64,000 nucleotides of DNA from Chitinophagaceae bacterium (GCA_014879565.1 JACSRW010000027.1:1-64000); one strand, 5' to 3'; positions 1 to 10,247 are shown, counted from the first letter of the stretch. Numbers and translations: made by a program. Notes: generated from the letters alone by a model not told the origin.

Positions 1-58
1 AATTATATCCTTACCCTATAAAACTAAAAAAAACCTTGACTGTCAGATAAAGTACTAA

Positions 59-80
59 CTATTACATATATATGTAGTAG
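59..80. other. AT-rich palindrome after the response-regulator operon
   Basis: A 22-bp inverted repeat with ten-base arms around a TA centre; the only non-Watson-Crick pair is T-G. It lies about 15 bp beyond the stop codon of the minus-strand response regulator. No T-run follows on the minus strand, so it may be a weak 3' end or a protein-binding palindrome. Nothing else was recognised in bases 1-94. Confidence 0.35.
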
Positions 81-94
81 AAAACCTACAAAGC

Positions 95-727
95 TCAGAT
101 CAGTTTTGTTTCAATAGCATAACGTGCCAGCTCTGCATTACTTTTCATCTTCATTTTTTCCATAATCCGCGAGCGATATGTACTCACCGTTGTGGAACTC
201 AATGACAGCTGATGGGCGATTTCGGATACCGATTTTCCGGATGCCAGCAGTTTAAATACATCAAACTCCCTGTCGGACAAAACTTCATGCAGCGGTTTCC
301 CCGAATCCTGGTTTACAGATTCGGCCAGTTTTTCAGCCAGGCTATGGGTGATGTACCGTTTCCCTTTGGTAACCAGCTCAATGGCTTTCCCGATTTCATC
401 ATGAATGGTTTCCTTGGTCAGGTACCCGGATGCCCCGGATTTTAAAACACGCAGTGCATACTGGTCTTCCGGGTACATACTCATAATCAGCACAGGTACT
501 GCCGGGGCAATTTCCTTTATCTGCATAATGGCGTCCAGTCCGCTCCGGCCGGGCATATTCATATCGCAGATCACCACATCCCACTCTTTTTGTTCCACGA
601 CTGCATTAACAAGTTCTTCCACATTGGACGCTTCCGCGATTTGCGCAAACGGGTATTGCTCGAGGAGTAGTTGTTTCAAACCTCTCCGGACAATAGCGTG
701 ATCATCTGCAATAAGGATTCGGATCAT
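95..727 (-). CDS. LuxR/NarL-family response regulator
   Basis: Cytoplasmic DNA-binding response regulator of 210 residues, normal length for the NarL/FixJ family. The receiver domain (about 1-120) has the acidic pair D8/D9, phospho-acceptor D55 in VVICDMNMPG and the conserved lysine of GYLTKE. The C-terminal LuxR helix-turn-helix starts at LSDREFDVFKLLASG and its recognition helix region reads LSSTTVSTYRSRI. The start lies 12 bp below the stop of the 11-PAS kinase, so the two are almost certainly one transcript and this is a likely phosphorylation partner. Targets cannot be read from the sequence. Confidence 0.93.
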   Translation of the reverse strand: MIRILIADDHAIVRRGLKQLLLEQYPFAQIAEASNVEELVNAVVEQKEWDVVICDMNMPGRSGLDAIMQIKEIAPAVPVLIMSMYPEDQYALRVLKSGASGYLTKETIHDEIGKAIELVTKGKRYITHSLAEKLAESVNQDSGKPLHEVLSDREFDVFKLLASGKSVSEIAHQLSLSSTTVSTYRSRIMEKMKMKSNAELARYAIETKLI

Positions 728-739
728 ACAGGTTCAAGA

Positions 740-3700
740 TTAGGCGTTAAAGTTATGAAGCGGAACCGATACCATCACGGTCGTACCGCCACCGGGCTGA
801 CTGCTGATTTCATACCGTCCGCCGATCATTTCTGTTCTTTCTTTCATCCCCAGTATACCCAGTGTTCGTTTTTCTCCCAGTTTTGACTGGTCAAATCCTT
901 TCCCGTCATCGGAAACTGTCATGGTAACCTGCCCTTTTTTTTCAATAAGGCTGACAGAAACCAGGCTGGCCTCCGCATGCCTGGCCACGTTGGTCAGCGA
1001 TTCCTGAAAAATTCTGAAAAGGGCGGTCTTGGCCGTTTCTTCCAATGAAGGGTCCTGTTTCGGGGCGTGGAATACGGTATGCACACCGGCTCTTTTTTCA
1101 AATTCACCCAGCTGCCATTCCATGGCCGCAGTCAGTCCCAGGTCATCCAGCAGACTTGGTCGCAACTGAGAAGATATCCGGCGGACCGACTGCACGGTTT
1201 CATCCAGCATCTGCAGCAGATCTTTGAGCCGGTCATCCACTTTTGTATCCACTCCTTTAAACCGTTTGTTGAGCCAGGCAATATCCATCTTCAGCACCGT
1301 GAGTTGTTGCCCTAACTCGTCGTGGATCTCCCGGGCAATATTGGCCCGCTCCTCTTCCCGTATATTCTGCAGGTATGCGGTCAGTTTCCGGACTGCCGTA
1401 AAGGATGCTTTCAGTTCTTCTTCCGCTTTTATTCGTTCAGTCATATCCCTGATCACGGATAAAAAGCGACCATCGGGCAAACGCTGGGAACGGACTTCCG
1501 TTACCACCACTGATCCATCCTTACGGCGCATGCGCCTGATTTTTACAGTGGAAACTCCGGCACTGAGCAGGTCATATTGTACCGGGTTTTCAACAATATC
1601 TTCCGGCAACAGAATCTGATCAAGCCGCATGCCGGTCAGTTCCTTCCGGGTATATCCCAGCAAACGGGATGAAGAAGTATTCGTCTCCAGTATTTTACCC
1701 GCCGCATCATAAAGGGCGATCGCATCAGCTGCCTGTTCTACCAGTGTCCGGTACTTTTCTTCACTGAGTCTGACTGCCAGTTCCGCTTTTTTCCGTTCAG
1801 AAATATCCCGGGTTACTCCCAGCGCACTGATCACTTCCCCCCCGGCATTCGTAAACGGCACCACGCTCATTTCGCACCACCGCTCCGTTCCCTTCAGGGA
1901 GATCATCCGGAATTCCATGGAGCCGGAATGGCCGTCAAATACATCCCGGATCATTTTACCAACGGTTTCCTGGTTTTCAGCGTGAACAAACCGGAGAAAA
2001 GAAGTACCCACTATCAACGATGATTTATCCGTTTCCATCATCCGCAAACCCGCTTTATTGACATCCAGCAAACGGATATCCTTATCCAGCAGTTTGATAC
2101 ATTCCGGATCAGTATCCAGGATGGTCCGCAACCTCATTTCACTTTCTTCAATCTTCCGCTGAACCGTATAAATGGGTGTCATATCAATCATGGAGCCGAT
2201 CATCCGGAGCGCATTCCCTGATTTATCACGCATGATAAATCCCCTGTCCAGGAAATGCAGATATGTGCCATCCGCTTTCTGATACCTGTATTCATCCCGC
2301 CAGACGGATCCTTTTCCCCTGAATGTTTTTTCCGCGTTCATCCGAACCCGCTCCCTTTCATCCGGATGAATCCGGTCGTACCATTCCGTAACAGACACGA
2401 TTTCCTTTACCTTTTTATATCCCAGGTTCTGATAATAATTATCATTCCACCAGAGTTCCCCGTTGATTAGATCCCAGTCCCATACCAGGTCACTTGTAGC
2501 TTTTGATACAATCTGGAAACGCGCGTTGGACTCTACCAGTTCCTTTTCCGCTCTCCGTTGCTCGGTAATATCCTCTGCATAGCCGTATTCTGTCCGGTGT
2601 CCTTCTTCCCCTTCCGCCACATTGATTTTTGCTGCTACCCAGCGGATATCCCCGTCAGGTCTGACAATACGGTACTCAATCCGGAACTGTTTGTGCTCAG
2701 CAATATTGGTGTAAGCATCAGTCAGCTGCTTAACATCATCGGGATGCACCGCTTTTAAAAAGGCCGCGGGGTCATGATAGAGTTCATTGCAGGTACGGCC
2801 CCAGATTGTTTCATAGGAGGGACTGATATAGAGTGTGCGTTGTGTATCCAGGTCATTCACCCAGTAAACCCCTGATATATTTTCCACCAGGCTTCTGAAC
2901 TGTTTCTGCGAACGTATGACTTCAAGTTCTGCATTCTTCAGCGTGGTGATATCCGTATGGGTCCCCAGCATCCGTAATGGTTTTCCTTCCGCATCATATG
3001 TCAGGATTTTACCGATTGACAAAATCCATTTCCATTCACCCGAACGGGTCTTTTGCCGGAATTCCACTTTGTACTCGGGTGTTTTCCCTGTTATATAATC
3101 CTCATATGCTTTACCGGTAATCGCCTTATCATCCGGATGCAAGCGCCCGATCCAGGCTTCATTGGTTTCCCGAAAGCTGGCGGGATCATATCCCAGCATC
3201 AGGGCGTATTGTTCATTTACAACTGTTTCCCCTGTCTGAACATTGAGGTCATAAAGTCCCTGTTTGGCTGCCTCCATTGACATCCGCAGCCTTTCTTCGC
3301 TTTCTTTCAGTTTCCGTTCCGATACTTTCCGGTCAGTGATATCCATCATACTGCCGGTCATACGCACCGCTTCACCGGCACTGTTCCTGTCAATATAGCA
3401 CCGGTCAAAAAGATACACGTACGCGCCATCCGTCTTCTGAAACCGGTATTCGGAAATAAAGGTGTTTTTTGAAGAAGCCAGGATGGTCTCCTGCCTGTTT
3501 ACGATCAGTTCCCGGTCATCCGGGTGAATCCGGCTGCGCCAGGTTAACTCGTCAGGAACCGGATCGGCCTTGGTCAGCCCATACAGCGCCTGATGTGTGT
3601 CATTGGCCCATTTCTCCCCCGTAAGCAGATTCCATTCCCAAACAGCGTCATTGGTGGTCCGGGCAATCATTTCAAAGCGCTGATTGGAGTTTATTATTTC

Positions 3701-6271
3701 CTGTTCAATCCGTTTACGCTCTGTAATGTCCCGGATAATCATACTGGTTCTTTCCTTTCCAAAAGCATCCTGGAATAGCGCTGAAGTGAATTCCCCGGGA
3801 AAATGACTGCCGTCTTTTCGGACAAATTGTAACTCTCCGCTCACGTAACCCAGTTCTTTTCTTTTCTTCAGCAGGACCGGTAAACCGGGATCCGACTTAT
3901 CCACCAGCCCGTCTCTTCCCAGCGCGATAATTTCATCCTCTGACATACCAAACATCCTGCAGGCGGACGGATTGGCGGATAATACAGATCCGTCCGGTTT
4001 GGAAAGAAGGATACCGTCCAGGCTGTGTTCAAAAAAGGCCCTGTATTTTGCTTCGCTGTCCTTGACTTCGGCTTCGGCTTTCTTTATTTCTGTTATGAGG
4101 CGGCCTTCTGCGATTAATAATTGCGGGATACCATCGGCTCCCGGTATGGATTTTATCGAAAAATCAATAATTTCTTTCTGTTTCCCCGGCAGCTGGATTT
4201 CGCCTTCAAAACGTATCAGTTCTCCGTTGGCGGCCCGCCGGATTGCTTCCTGTAAACGGGCAATTCTTTCCGGCCTTTCTTCCTCATTTTGCCATAACCG
4301 GATATCCCAGAAGAAATGGCCGGCCAGATCACCGAGACCAAACCCGGTAATATCAAGGGCCGTTTTATTAACCTCCAGTACTCTTCCTTCCCGGTCAAGC
4401 AGGGCTACCATCTGCATTTGTGTATTAAAGATGGCCCGGAAACGGTTTTCACTTTCCGCCAGTGCCTGCTGGGCACGCATCCGCTCTGAAATATCCCGTG
4501 CGACAATAATAAAATCGCCATTGGACAGCATTTTTGAACTGACTTCAATCTCGATAATCTCCCCGCTTTTTTTGCGTATTTTCCGGTTACTGATAATGCT
4601 ACGCCCTTTTCGTAAAGCTTCAAACTGAAGCGGCGGTTCCCCTTCATTGATCAGCACGATATCAGCCAGGTTGATGGAAGGCAGATCATCCGGAGTAAAC
4701 CCTGTTAACTTTAGGGCCGATTCGTTTGCCTGGATTAACCGGCCCGTGCTGTCCAGTACCACAATACTTTCTGAAGCCTGTTCTACCAGGGTTCTGTACC
4801 GGGATTCGCTTTCCTGCAACCTGGCTTCCGTCGTCTTCCTGGCTGTGATGTCCCGGGTTCCGACAAATGCGCCGGTGATCTCACCGCGGTTGTTCCATAC
4901 AGGCGCAAAAGAAACATTGAGCCAGTTTACCGCCCCATCTACCTCAATGCAGGTGTCATAATCAATGCTTTGTCCTGAAAAAGCTTCTTTATATTTCTGA
5001 AGAATAAACTCTTTTTTTTCTGCCGGAATAACTTCTGTAATGAGAGTGCCTGTCCGGACCGGGTATTTCCAGGCTTTTTCAAGGTTTCGTTCCGCCATCC
5101 GGCTGATCAGCTGCACCCTGAAATCAAGGTCAATAACATAAAATTCGCCGGCTGCACTGTCCAGTACCTGTCTTAACTTTTCTTCACTCTTCCGGATGCC
5201 TTCGGTCTTCTCTTTGACTTTCTCTGATAATTCATGATTGAATTCGTAGATGAGTTTTTCAGCCAGTTTTCGCTGGGTAATATCCCGTACCACAGACACA
5301 AATCCGGTCAGCGCTCCTCCCTTTTCATAGAGGGGAGTTACCGATACCTGGCAAAAAATGCTTTTCCCGTCTTTGGTGAAATCATTGGATTCATATTCTG
5401 CAGATCCCCGGAGATCAATATCCCTTCTTATGCGGTCATATCCTTCGGTCAGTATACTGCTTTTAGTCAATTCAGCTATTTTCCGGCCGACGGCTTCCTC
5501 CTGCGAAAATCCGTAAATCAACTCTGCCCCTTTATTCCAGGTAATAACTTGCAGATCCTGATTAATGGAAATAATGGCATCACTGGTTCTTTCAGTCAAT
5601 CCGGCCAGGTACCGGATACGTTCCTCATAAGCCTCTCTGCGTTTGATATCCCGTCTAAAACGGATAAAAAACAGTACAAGTAAGAGAATAAAACTCAGTC
5701 CGGTGAGTACAAAAAGCCGGGCCATATTGGTGGCTGCTGATTCACGGTTGGCATTGGAACTGATCAGCACTTTCCGGTCAGTGGTTTCCAATGAAAGGAT
5801 CAGGTGCCGGATACTGTCCATCAGTTCCCGGCCCTTTCCAGATTTAACCAGGTCAAGGGCGGCCTCTTTTTGTCCGTTTTCCATCATCCGGGCTGCCTCC
5901 CGGGAAACCTGAACTTTTGCGGTACTCAGTTCTATCAGGGTAAGAAAGGTATCAGTCCGGCCGGGGAAAATGGCACTCAGCTGGTGTAAATCGGAGGTAT
6001 CGGTCCGCAGACTCTTTAATGCGGTATTAAAGGGATTGAGAAAATTCGGATTGCCGGAAATAATAAAACCCCGGTTGGATGTTTCCACATCCTGCATATC
6101 ATCCATCAGGTTTTCCAGCACCCGCAGTGCATACAGGGCATTATCCACCTTACGGGTTTCATCCCGCGCGATCTGCATATTTTTATAGGCATACCAGGCA
6201 AAAAAGGAAACCAGGGCAATGGTAATAACCACACCGGCTGTTATGCCTTTGCGGGAGTTGTAACGATTCAT
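740..6271 (-). CDS. Giant multi-PAS sensor histidine kinase (CHASE3, 11 PAS, HisKA_3)
   Basis: Membrane sensor kinase of 1843 residues. Residues about 14-33 form a first membrane helix, a CHASE3-like extracytoplasmic segment follows, and a second helix is at about 185-205. I count eleven consecutive PAS repeats, each starting with a motif such as YRTLVEQA, FRAIFNTQ or FEMIARTT and most ending in a DITERK-type PAC motif. The kinase core is HisKA_3 with phospho-acceptor His in AREIHDELGQQL, then a HATPase_c domain with FQESLTNVARHA and DDGKGF. This core typically phosphorylates NarL-type regulators, and one such gene lies on each side (gaps of 50 and 12 bp). No haem, flavin or other cofactor site can be assigned by eye. 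Ligands are unknown. Confidence 0.93.
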   Translation of the reverse strand: MNRYNSRKGITAGVVITIALVSFFAWYAYKNMQIARDETRKVDNALYALRVLENLMDDMQDVETSNRGFIISGNPNFLNPFNTALKSLRTDTSDLHQLSAIFPGRTDTFLTLIELSTAKVQVSREAARMMENGQKEAALDLVKSGKGRELMDSIRHLILSLETTDRKVLISSNANRESAATNMARLFVLTGLSFILLLVLFFIRFRRDIKRREAYEERIRYLAGLTERTSDAIISINQDLQVITWNKGAELIYGFSQEEAVGRKIAELTKSSILTEGYDRIRRDIDLRGSAEYESNDFTKDGKSIFCQVSVTPLYEKGGALTGFVSVVRDITQRKLAEKLIYEFNHELSEKVKEKTEGIRKSEEKLRQVLDSAAGEFYVIDLDFRVQLISRMAERNLEKAWKYPVRTGTLITEVIPAEKKEFILQKYKEAFSGQSIDYDTCIEVDGAVNWLNVSFAPVWNNRGEITGAFVGTRDITARKTTEARLQESESRYRTLVEQASESIVVLDSTGRLIQANESALKLTGFTPDDLPSINLADIVLINEGEPPLQFEALRKGRSIISNRKIRKKSGEIIEIEVSSKMLSNGDFIIVARDISERMRAQQALAESENRFRAIFNTQMQMVALLDREGRVLEVNKTALDITGFGLGDLAGHFFWDIRLWQNEEERPERIARLQEAIRRAANGELIRFEGEIQLPGKQKEIIDFSIKSIPGADGIPQLLIAEGRLITEIKKAEAEVKDSEAKYRAFFEHSLDGILLSKPDGSVLSANPSACRMFGMSEDEIIALGRDGLVDKSDPGLPVLLKKRKELGYVSGELQFVRKDGSHFPGEFTSALFQDAFGKERTSMIIRDITERKRIEQEIINSNQRFEMIARTTNDAVWEWNLLTGEKWANDTHQALYGLTKADPVPDELTWRSRIHPDDRELIVNRQETILASSKNTFISEYRFQKTDGAYVYLFDRCYIDRNSAGEAVRMTGSMMDITDRKVSERKLKESEERLRMSMEAAKQGLYDLNVQTGETVVNEQYALMLGYDPASFRETNEAWIGRLHPDDKAITGKAYEDYITGKTPEYKVEFRQKTRSGEWKWILSIGKILTYDAEGKPLRMLGTHTDITTLKNAELEVIRSQKQFRSLVENISGVYWVNDLDTQRTLYISPSYETIWGRTCNELYHDPAAFLKAVHPDDVKQLTDAYTNIAEHKQFRIEYRIVRPDGDIRWVAAKINVAEGEEGHRTEYGYAEDITEQRRAEKELVESNARFQIVSKATSDLVWDWDLINGELWWNDNYYQNLGYKKVKEIVSVTEWYDRIHPDERERVRMNAEKTFRGKGSVWRDEYRYQKADGTYLHFLDRGFIMRDKSGNALRMIGSMIDMTPIYTVQRKIEESEMRLRTILDTDPECIKLLDKDIRLLDVNKAGLRMMETDKSSLIVGTSFLRFVHAENQETVGKMIRDVFDGHSGSMEFRMISLKGTERWCEMSVVPFTNAGGEVISALGVTRDISERKKAELAVRLSEEKYRTLVEQAADAIALYDAAGKILETNTSSSRLLGYTRKELTGMRLDQILLPEDIVENPVQYDLLSAGVSTVKIRRMRRKDGSVVVTEVRSQRLPDGRFLSVIRDMTERIKAEEELKASFTAVRKLTAYLQNIREEERANIAREIHDELGQQLTVLKMDIAWLNKRFKGVDTKVDDRLKDLLQMLDETVQSVRRISSQLRPSLLDDLGLTAAMEWQLGEFEKRAGVHTVFHAPKQDPSLEETAKTALFRIFQESLTNVARHAEASLVSVSLIEKKGQVTMTVSDDGKGFDQSKLGEKRTLGILGMKERTEMIGGRYEISSQPGGGTTVMVSVPLHNFNA

Positions 6272-6321
6272 GTGAACCGGATTAGCGTTTTATTCAGAAA
6301 AAGCGCTGATCAGAGCCGGTC

Positions 6322-6957
6322 TCAGAGTCCATGCACATTGATGAAATTAACCAGTGCAGCCGTGTTTTTCAGACTGAGCTTTTTCAGGATATTATAGCGG
6401 TGAACTTCTACCGTCTTAAGTGATATATCCAGCCGCTGGGCAATCTCCTTGGAAGACAAGCCCTCCTTAATCAGCTGAACAATATCCAGTTCCCGGCGGG
6501 AAAGTACATTCATATCCGGGGTTCCGCCATCCTCCTCAAGTTCCTGCTGCGCAAGGATATTCTTCACTTCTTCACAGATATACTTCTTGCCTCCGTATAC
6601 TTCAACAATTGAATTTATCAGCTCATCCTTGGATGAATTCTTTGTCACATAACCCATCGCCCCGATCTGAAGCATCCGGCGGGCATAGGCGGGCATAGAG
6701 TGCATGGAAATACCAATAATCTTGGAGCCCGGCGAATATTTACGGACGAGTTTAGTGGCTTCAAATCCGTTGACCGGTGTCATATTAATGTCCATCAGCA
6801 CGATATCAGGCTTTTTCGTACGGGCAATCTCAACGGCCTCATCTGCATTACTGGTTTCCCCTATAACCTGAAAACGGCTGTCGCTGTTTAAGATGAAAGA
6901 CCATGAATCCCTGATAAGCTTATGGTCATCAACGAGCAGAATAGTGATTTTACTCAT
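6322..6957 (-). CDS. LuxR/NarL-family response regulator, first gene of the kinase operon
   Basis: Response regulator of 211 residues. The receiver domain carries D10/D11, phospho-acceptor D56 in IVLMDINMTP and the lysine of GYVTKN. The LuxR domain begins at LSRRELDIVQLIKEG and its recognition region is ISLKTVEVHRYNI. It is first in a three-gene minus-strand operon with the 11-PAS kinase and a second regulator. The two regulators differ clearly in their recognition helices (KTVEVHR here, TTVSTYR in the other), so they probably bind different sites. One kinase may therefore control two outputs; that is inference from position. Confidence 0.93.
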   Translation of the reverse strand: MSKITILLVDDHKLIRDSWSFILNSDSRFQVIGETSNADEAVEIARTKKPDIVLMDINMTPVNGFEATKLVRKYSPGSKIIGISMHSMPAYARRMLQIGAMGYVTKNSSKDELINSIVEVYGGKKYICEEVKNILAQQELEEDGGTPDMNVLSRRELDIVQLIKEGLSSKEIAQRLDISLKTVEVHRYNILKKLSLKNTAALVNFINVHGL

Positions 6958-7086
6958 ACGGATCGTGGTTTGCGAACAGACTTATTTTTTTCTACTTAGA
7001 AAATTAAGCAAATTTTATGTGTTTATTTCTAAAACATTGTCTTTTAGCCACTTTATCAGGTATAAAAAAAACAATTTTAAGTGGTT

Positions 7087-7099
7087 CCCCTTAAAGGGG
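7087..7099. promoter_or_regulatory. GC palindrome in the gap before the regulator operon
   Basis: CCCCTTAAAGGGG is an almost perfect inverted repeat in the otherwise AT-rich gap between mannonate dehydratase (stop at 7181) and the response regulator (start at 6957). It lies about 130 bp upstream of that regulator. The minus-strand left half reads TACCCCCT, which resembles the NarL heptamer TACYYMT. The loop is too small for a normal terminator. A regulator site is possible but unproven. Confidence 0.25.
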
Positions 7100-7180
7100 G
7101 TATGTATTTTTACGATGAATTCTGTACTCCGACCTTAGTTTTTGGTATAATTCTTCCCGATCTGTACTACATAAAAACCC

Positions 7181-8353
7181 TCAGTTTTCTATTAACGAAC
7201 GGTAGATTCCCAGCTCAAGGCCCCTTAATTCAGCCAGCCCCCTTAACCGGCCAATGGCCGAATAACCAGGGTAGGTTTGCTTATTAAGATCATCGAGCAT
7301 CTGGTGACCATGGTCCGGCCGCATGGGAATGGCACAGTTCCTGCGTTGCTGAATCAGTACAATCTCTTTTACAATCGCATACATATCTGTATCCCCGGCC
7401 AGGTGGTCGGCTTCGAAGAAATTCCCCCCCTCATCGCGTTTGGTATTCCGGAGATGCAGGAAATGAATCTGATTTCCGAACCGCCTGATCATTTGCAGCA
7501 GATTATTATCCGGCCGGGCCCCATAAGATCCGGTGCAGAAACAAAGGCCGTTTGCGGGAGATGGAACTGCTGCGAGGAGTTCTGCCGCATCGGCTTCGGT
7601 ACTTACAATTCGGGGAAGCCCCAATACCGGGTAAGGCGGGTCATCGGGATGAATAGCCAACTGCAATCCGCAGGCTTCTGCCACCGGCACCACTTCCCTG
7701 AGAAAAGCAAACAGGTGGGATTTCAGTTTTACTGCATCAATTCCGTCATATGTTTTTAATGCGGCAAGGATCTCTTCTTCTGTAAAGCGTTCCTCACTGC
7801 CGGGCAATCCCAGCAATGCATTCCGGTATAGCGTCTCCACTTCGGCCGCTGACATGCTGGCCAGTCTTTCCCGGGCCCGGCTGATTTCCGCTTCCGGATA
7901 ATCTTTCTCTGCACCTGGCCTTTTGAGAAGGAAAAGATCAAAGGCGACGAAAGCGGCTCTTTCAAAATAAAGTGCCCGGCTGCCGTCCGGCATTTCCCGG
8001 CTGATATCCGTCCGCATCCAGTCAAGTATGGGCATAAAATTATACGTGACCACTTTGAGTCCGCAGGCAGCCACATTGTGCAGACTTTCCTTGTAATTTT
8101 CAATATGCTTTTGCCAGTCACCCTGCTGTTTTTTGATCGCTTCACTTACGGGCAGGCTTTCTATTACCGTCCAGGTCATACCGGCATCTTCAATTTCTTT
8201 TTTTCTTTTCCTTATTTCCTCCATTGTCCATACCTCCCCTACGGGTATATGATGTAATGCGGTAACAACGCCGGTACAACCGGCCTGCCGGATATCGGAA
8301 AGCTTTACCGGGTCATTGGGTCCGAACCAGCGCATGGTTTGCTCCATTAACAT
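7181..8353 (-). CDS. uxuA: D-mannonate dehydratase
   Basis: Converts D-mannonate to 2-keto-3-deoxygluconate in hexuronate breakdown; cytoplasmic. The protein has 390 residues, normal for UxuA, and opens with the family signature [19 protein letters not shown], followed by [12 protein letters not shown]. The later segments [32 protein letters not shown] and MRPDHGHQ carry the His, Asp and Cys residues expected for the metal site. Translation may begin at M1 or at M3/M7; the signature starts at M7. It is the last gene of the xylose arm, separated from the symporter by a terminator-like hairpin. It fits glucuronate released by the GH67 and GH115 enzymes nearby. Glucuronate isomerase and KDG kinase are absent from the window. 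Confidence 0.95.
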   Translation of the reverse strand: MLMEQTMRWFGPNDPVKLSDIRQAGCTGVVTALHHIPVGEVWTMEEIRKRKKEIEDAGMTWTVIESLPVSEAIKKQQGDWQKHIENYKESLHNVAACGLKVVTYNFMPILDWMRTDISREMPDGSRALYFERAAFVAFDLFLLKRPGAEKDYPEAEISRARERLASMSAAEVETLYRNALLGLPGSEERFTEEEILAALKTYDGIDAVKLKSHLFAFLREVVPVAEACGLQLAIHPDDPPYPVLGLPRIVSTEADAAELLAAVPSPANGLCFCTGSYGARPDNNLLQMIRRFGNQIHFLHLRNTKRDEGGNFFEADHLAGDTDMYAIVKEIVLIQQRRNCAIPMRPDHGHQMLDDLNKQTYPGYSAIGRLRGLAELRGLELGIYRSLIEN

Positions 8354-8379
8354 GATATCTCTTTTTGATTATTTGAAAA

Positions 8380-8408
8380 AAGGGGTCCGCCCGCCGGCAG
8401 CACCCCTT
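8380..8408 (-). terminator. Terminator/attenuator between symporter and uxuA
   Basis: On the minus strand AAGGGGT pairs with ACCCCTT around a GC-rich 15-base loop and is followed by a short T-run (complement of 8375-8379). It would reduce read-through from the symporter gene into uxuA. The long loop makes it weaker than the hairpin behind susD. Confidence 0.55.
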
Positions 8409-8459
8409 AGTAAACATTTACATTTTTTTCGAAAAAAATTGTCGCCGGATACTGATTTA

Positions 8460-10220
8460 TCAGCCTGTAAAATACAGGTAAATCGCCACAATTATCACCA
8501 GCAGCAATACCGACAGTATTACATCCTTGGCATTCCAGCTTGCCCGGGTGGCCTGGCGGTCTTCCATAGACAGGGTGGAATAAGTGAGCCCGGAAATCTT
8601 TGAATAATCGGGTTCTTTGGTCGCATAACTTACCAGAATAAACACAATCACACATACCAGGGTAATCAGGAGACTGTAATACTGGAAGAAAATGTTATTG
8701 ACAATCCACAGAAATGAACCTTCCGCATAAGTGGTGCCCATCAGTTTAACCGGCGTATCCACAGCCAGCCGGAATAAGCCCATGGCAAAACCGGTCAGCA
8801 GGGTAGCCAGCGCCCCCGGACCATTCAGCCTTTTCATGAAAACCCCCATAAAGAAGACCACAAAAATCGGTGGAGCGAGGTAAGCCTGGATCCCCTGCAG
8901 GTAATCATACAATCCGCGTCCCCCCTGAATTACCGGAATCCAGAGCAGGCCGATAATCACCATTACGACTGTTGCCACCCGGCCTACCCAGACCAGTTTC
9001 TCCTGGGAGGCATTGGGACGGAAGCGGGAATAAAAATCCATCGTAAACAGGGAGGAAGAGGCGTTGAATACACCTGCCAGTGCACTCATCAGGGCTGCCA
9101 GCAAACCGGCAACCACAATGCCGCGTACACCTACCGGCAGCACATGCATGACCAGTAAGGGAAAGGCCGCCTGCGCTTTATCCTTGATCACTTCCCCGGT
9201 TGCCGGGTCAATAATCTGCCGGGCAATATCTTCATTGATGCCGCTTTTCGCCAGTGCAAAGGTGATCATGCCCGGAATGATAAAGAGGAAAACCGGGGTC
9301 AGCTTCAGGAAACCGGCAAAAATGGAACCCCTGCGGGCTTCTTTTTCATTGGGCGCGCCCAGGATACGCTGAACGATATACTGATCGGTACACCAGTACC
9401 ACAAACCGATGATCGGCGCACAGAAGAGCATTCCCAGCCAGGGATATTTATCATTGAAATACCAGGCCTGCCGGCCGGCTTCCTTAACCGGTTCCCAGGT
9501 GCCTTCTACCCCGGCCGGAACAATTGGTTTCCAGAGATTGAACATTTCACTGCCGGCGATCTCTTTCAGTTTATCCCAGCCACCCAGCGCTTCCAGTCCA
9601 TAGTAGGTTACAAAAATGGCCCCGATGATTTTTACAAATGTCTGCAGGGTTTCAGTGTACACCACAGCCCGCAATCCACCCACAATCGTATAAATACCGG
9701 TCAGGATAATCAGCAGGATGGATCCGATCCAGAAAGTATCCATTCCCATAAAATTCACTTCCGGCAATAAAGCCCGGAAAACAATTCCACCGGCATAAAT
9801 ACCAACTGCAATTTTCGTCAGTACATAGGCGATGAGGGAAATAATGGAAAGAACAGTTCTGGCCTTGGGAGTAAATCTTTTCTCCAGAAATTCCGGCATG
9901 GTAAATACCTTGGAACGCATGAAAAACGGCCCCATCACCCAGCCCAGAACCAGGAGACACCAGGCATGCAGTTCATAATGCGCCAGGGCTACCCCGTCTG
10001 TGGCACCTGAGCCCGCCAGTCCAACCAGGTGCTCTGACCCGATATTGGAGGCGAAGATGGATGCCCCGATGATAAACCAGCCCAGGTTTCGACCGGCCAG
10101 GAAATAATCTTCAGATGAATTCTTGTCTTTTTTCTTGACCGCCCAGTAAGAAATAGCGGCAATGATGGCAAAATAGAACAGGATGATCACCCAGTCCCAG
10201 CCCGTTAGATAGCTGTTCAT
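8460..10220 (-). CDS. Sodium:solute symporter (SSS/SGLT-type), probable xylose transporter
   Basis: Inner-membrane Na+-coupled sugar importer of 586 residues with about 13-14 hydrophobic helices. The N-terminus (YFLAGRNLGWFIIGASIFASN) is the characteristic SSS/SGLT segment, and the GSEHLVGLAGSGA and SALAGVFNASSSLF stretches match sugar-transporting members. It sits 27 bp below xylose isomerase in the order xylulokinase - isomerase - symporter, which makes xylose the most likely substrate. Glucose, galactose or a hexuronate cannot be excluded from sequence alone. Confidence 0.88.
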   Translation of the reverse strand: MNSYLTGWDWVIILFYFAIIAAISYWAVKKKDKNSSEDYFLAGRNLGWFIIGASIFASNIGSEHLVGLAGSGATDGVALAHYELHAWCLLVLGWVMGPFFMRSKVFTMPEFLEKRFTPKARTVLSIISLIAYVLTKIAVGIYAGGIVFRALLPEVNFMGMDTFWIGSILLIILTGIYTIVGGLRAVVYTETLQTFVKIIGAIFVTYYGLEALGGWDKLKEIAGSEMFNLWKPIVPAGVEGTWEPVKEAGRQAWYFNDKYPWLGMLFCAPIIGLWYWCTDQYIVQRILGAPNEKEARRGSIFAGFLKLTPVFLFIIPGMITFALAKSGINEDIARQIIDPATGEVIKDKAQAAFPLLVMHVLPVGVRGIVVAGLLAALMSALAGVFNASSSLFTMDFYSRFRPNASQEKLVWVGRVATVVMVIIGLLWIPVIQGGRGLYDYLQGIQAYLAPPIFVVFFMGVFMKRLNGPGALATLLTGFAMGLFRLAVDTPVKLMGTTYAEGSFLWIVNNIFFQYYSLLITLVCVIVFILVSYATKEPDYSKISGLTYSTLSMEDRQATRASWNAKDVILSVLLLVIIVAIYLYFTG

Positions 10221-10247
10221 CAGCAGTGTGGTTTACAGTTTGAAGTA

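Noticed and set aside
3972-4628. Long plus-strand frame (218 codons) opposite the multi-PAS kinase
   Set aside because: Antisense shadow of a well-conserved kinase; composition rich in Ser/Arg/Pro as in reverse frames and no recognisable domain.
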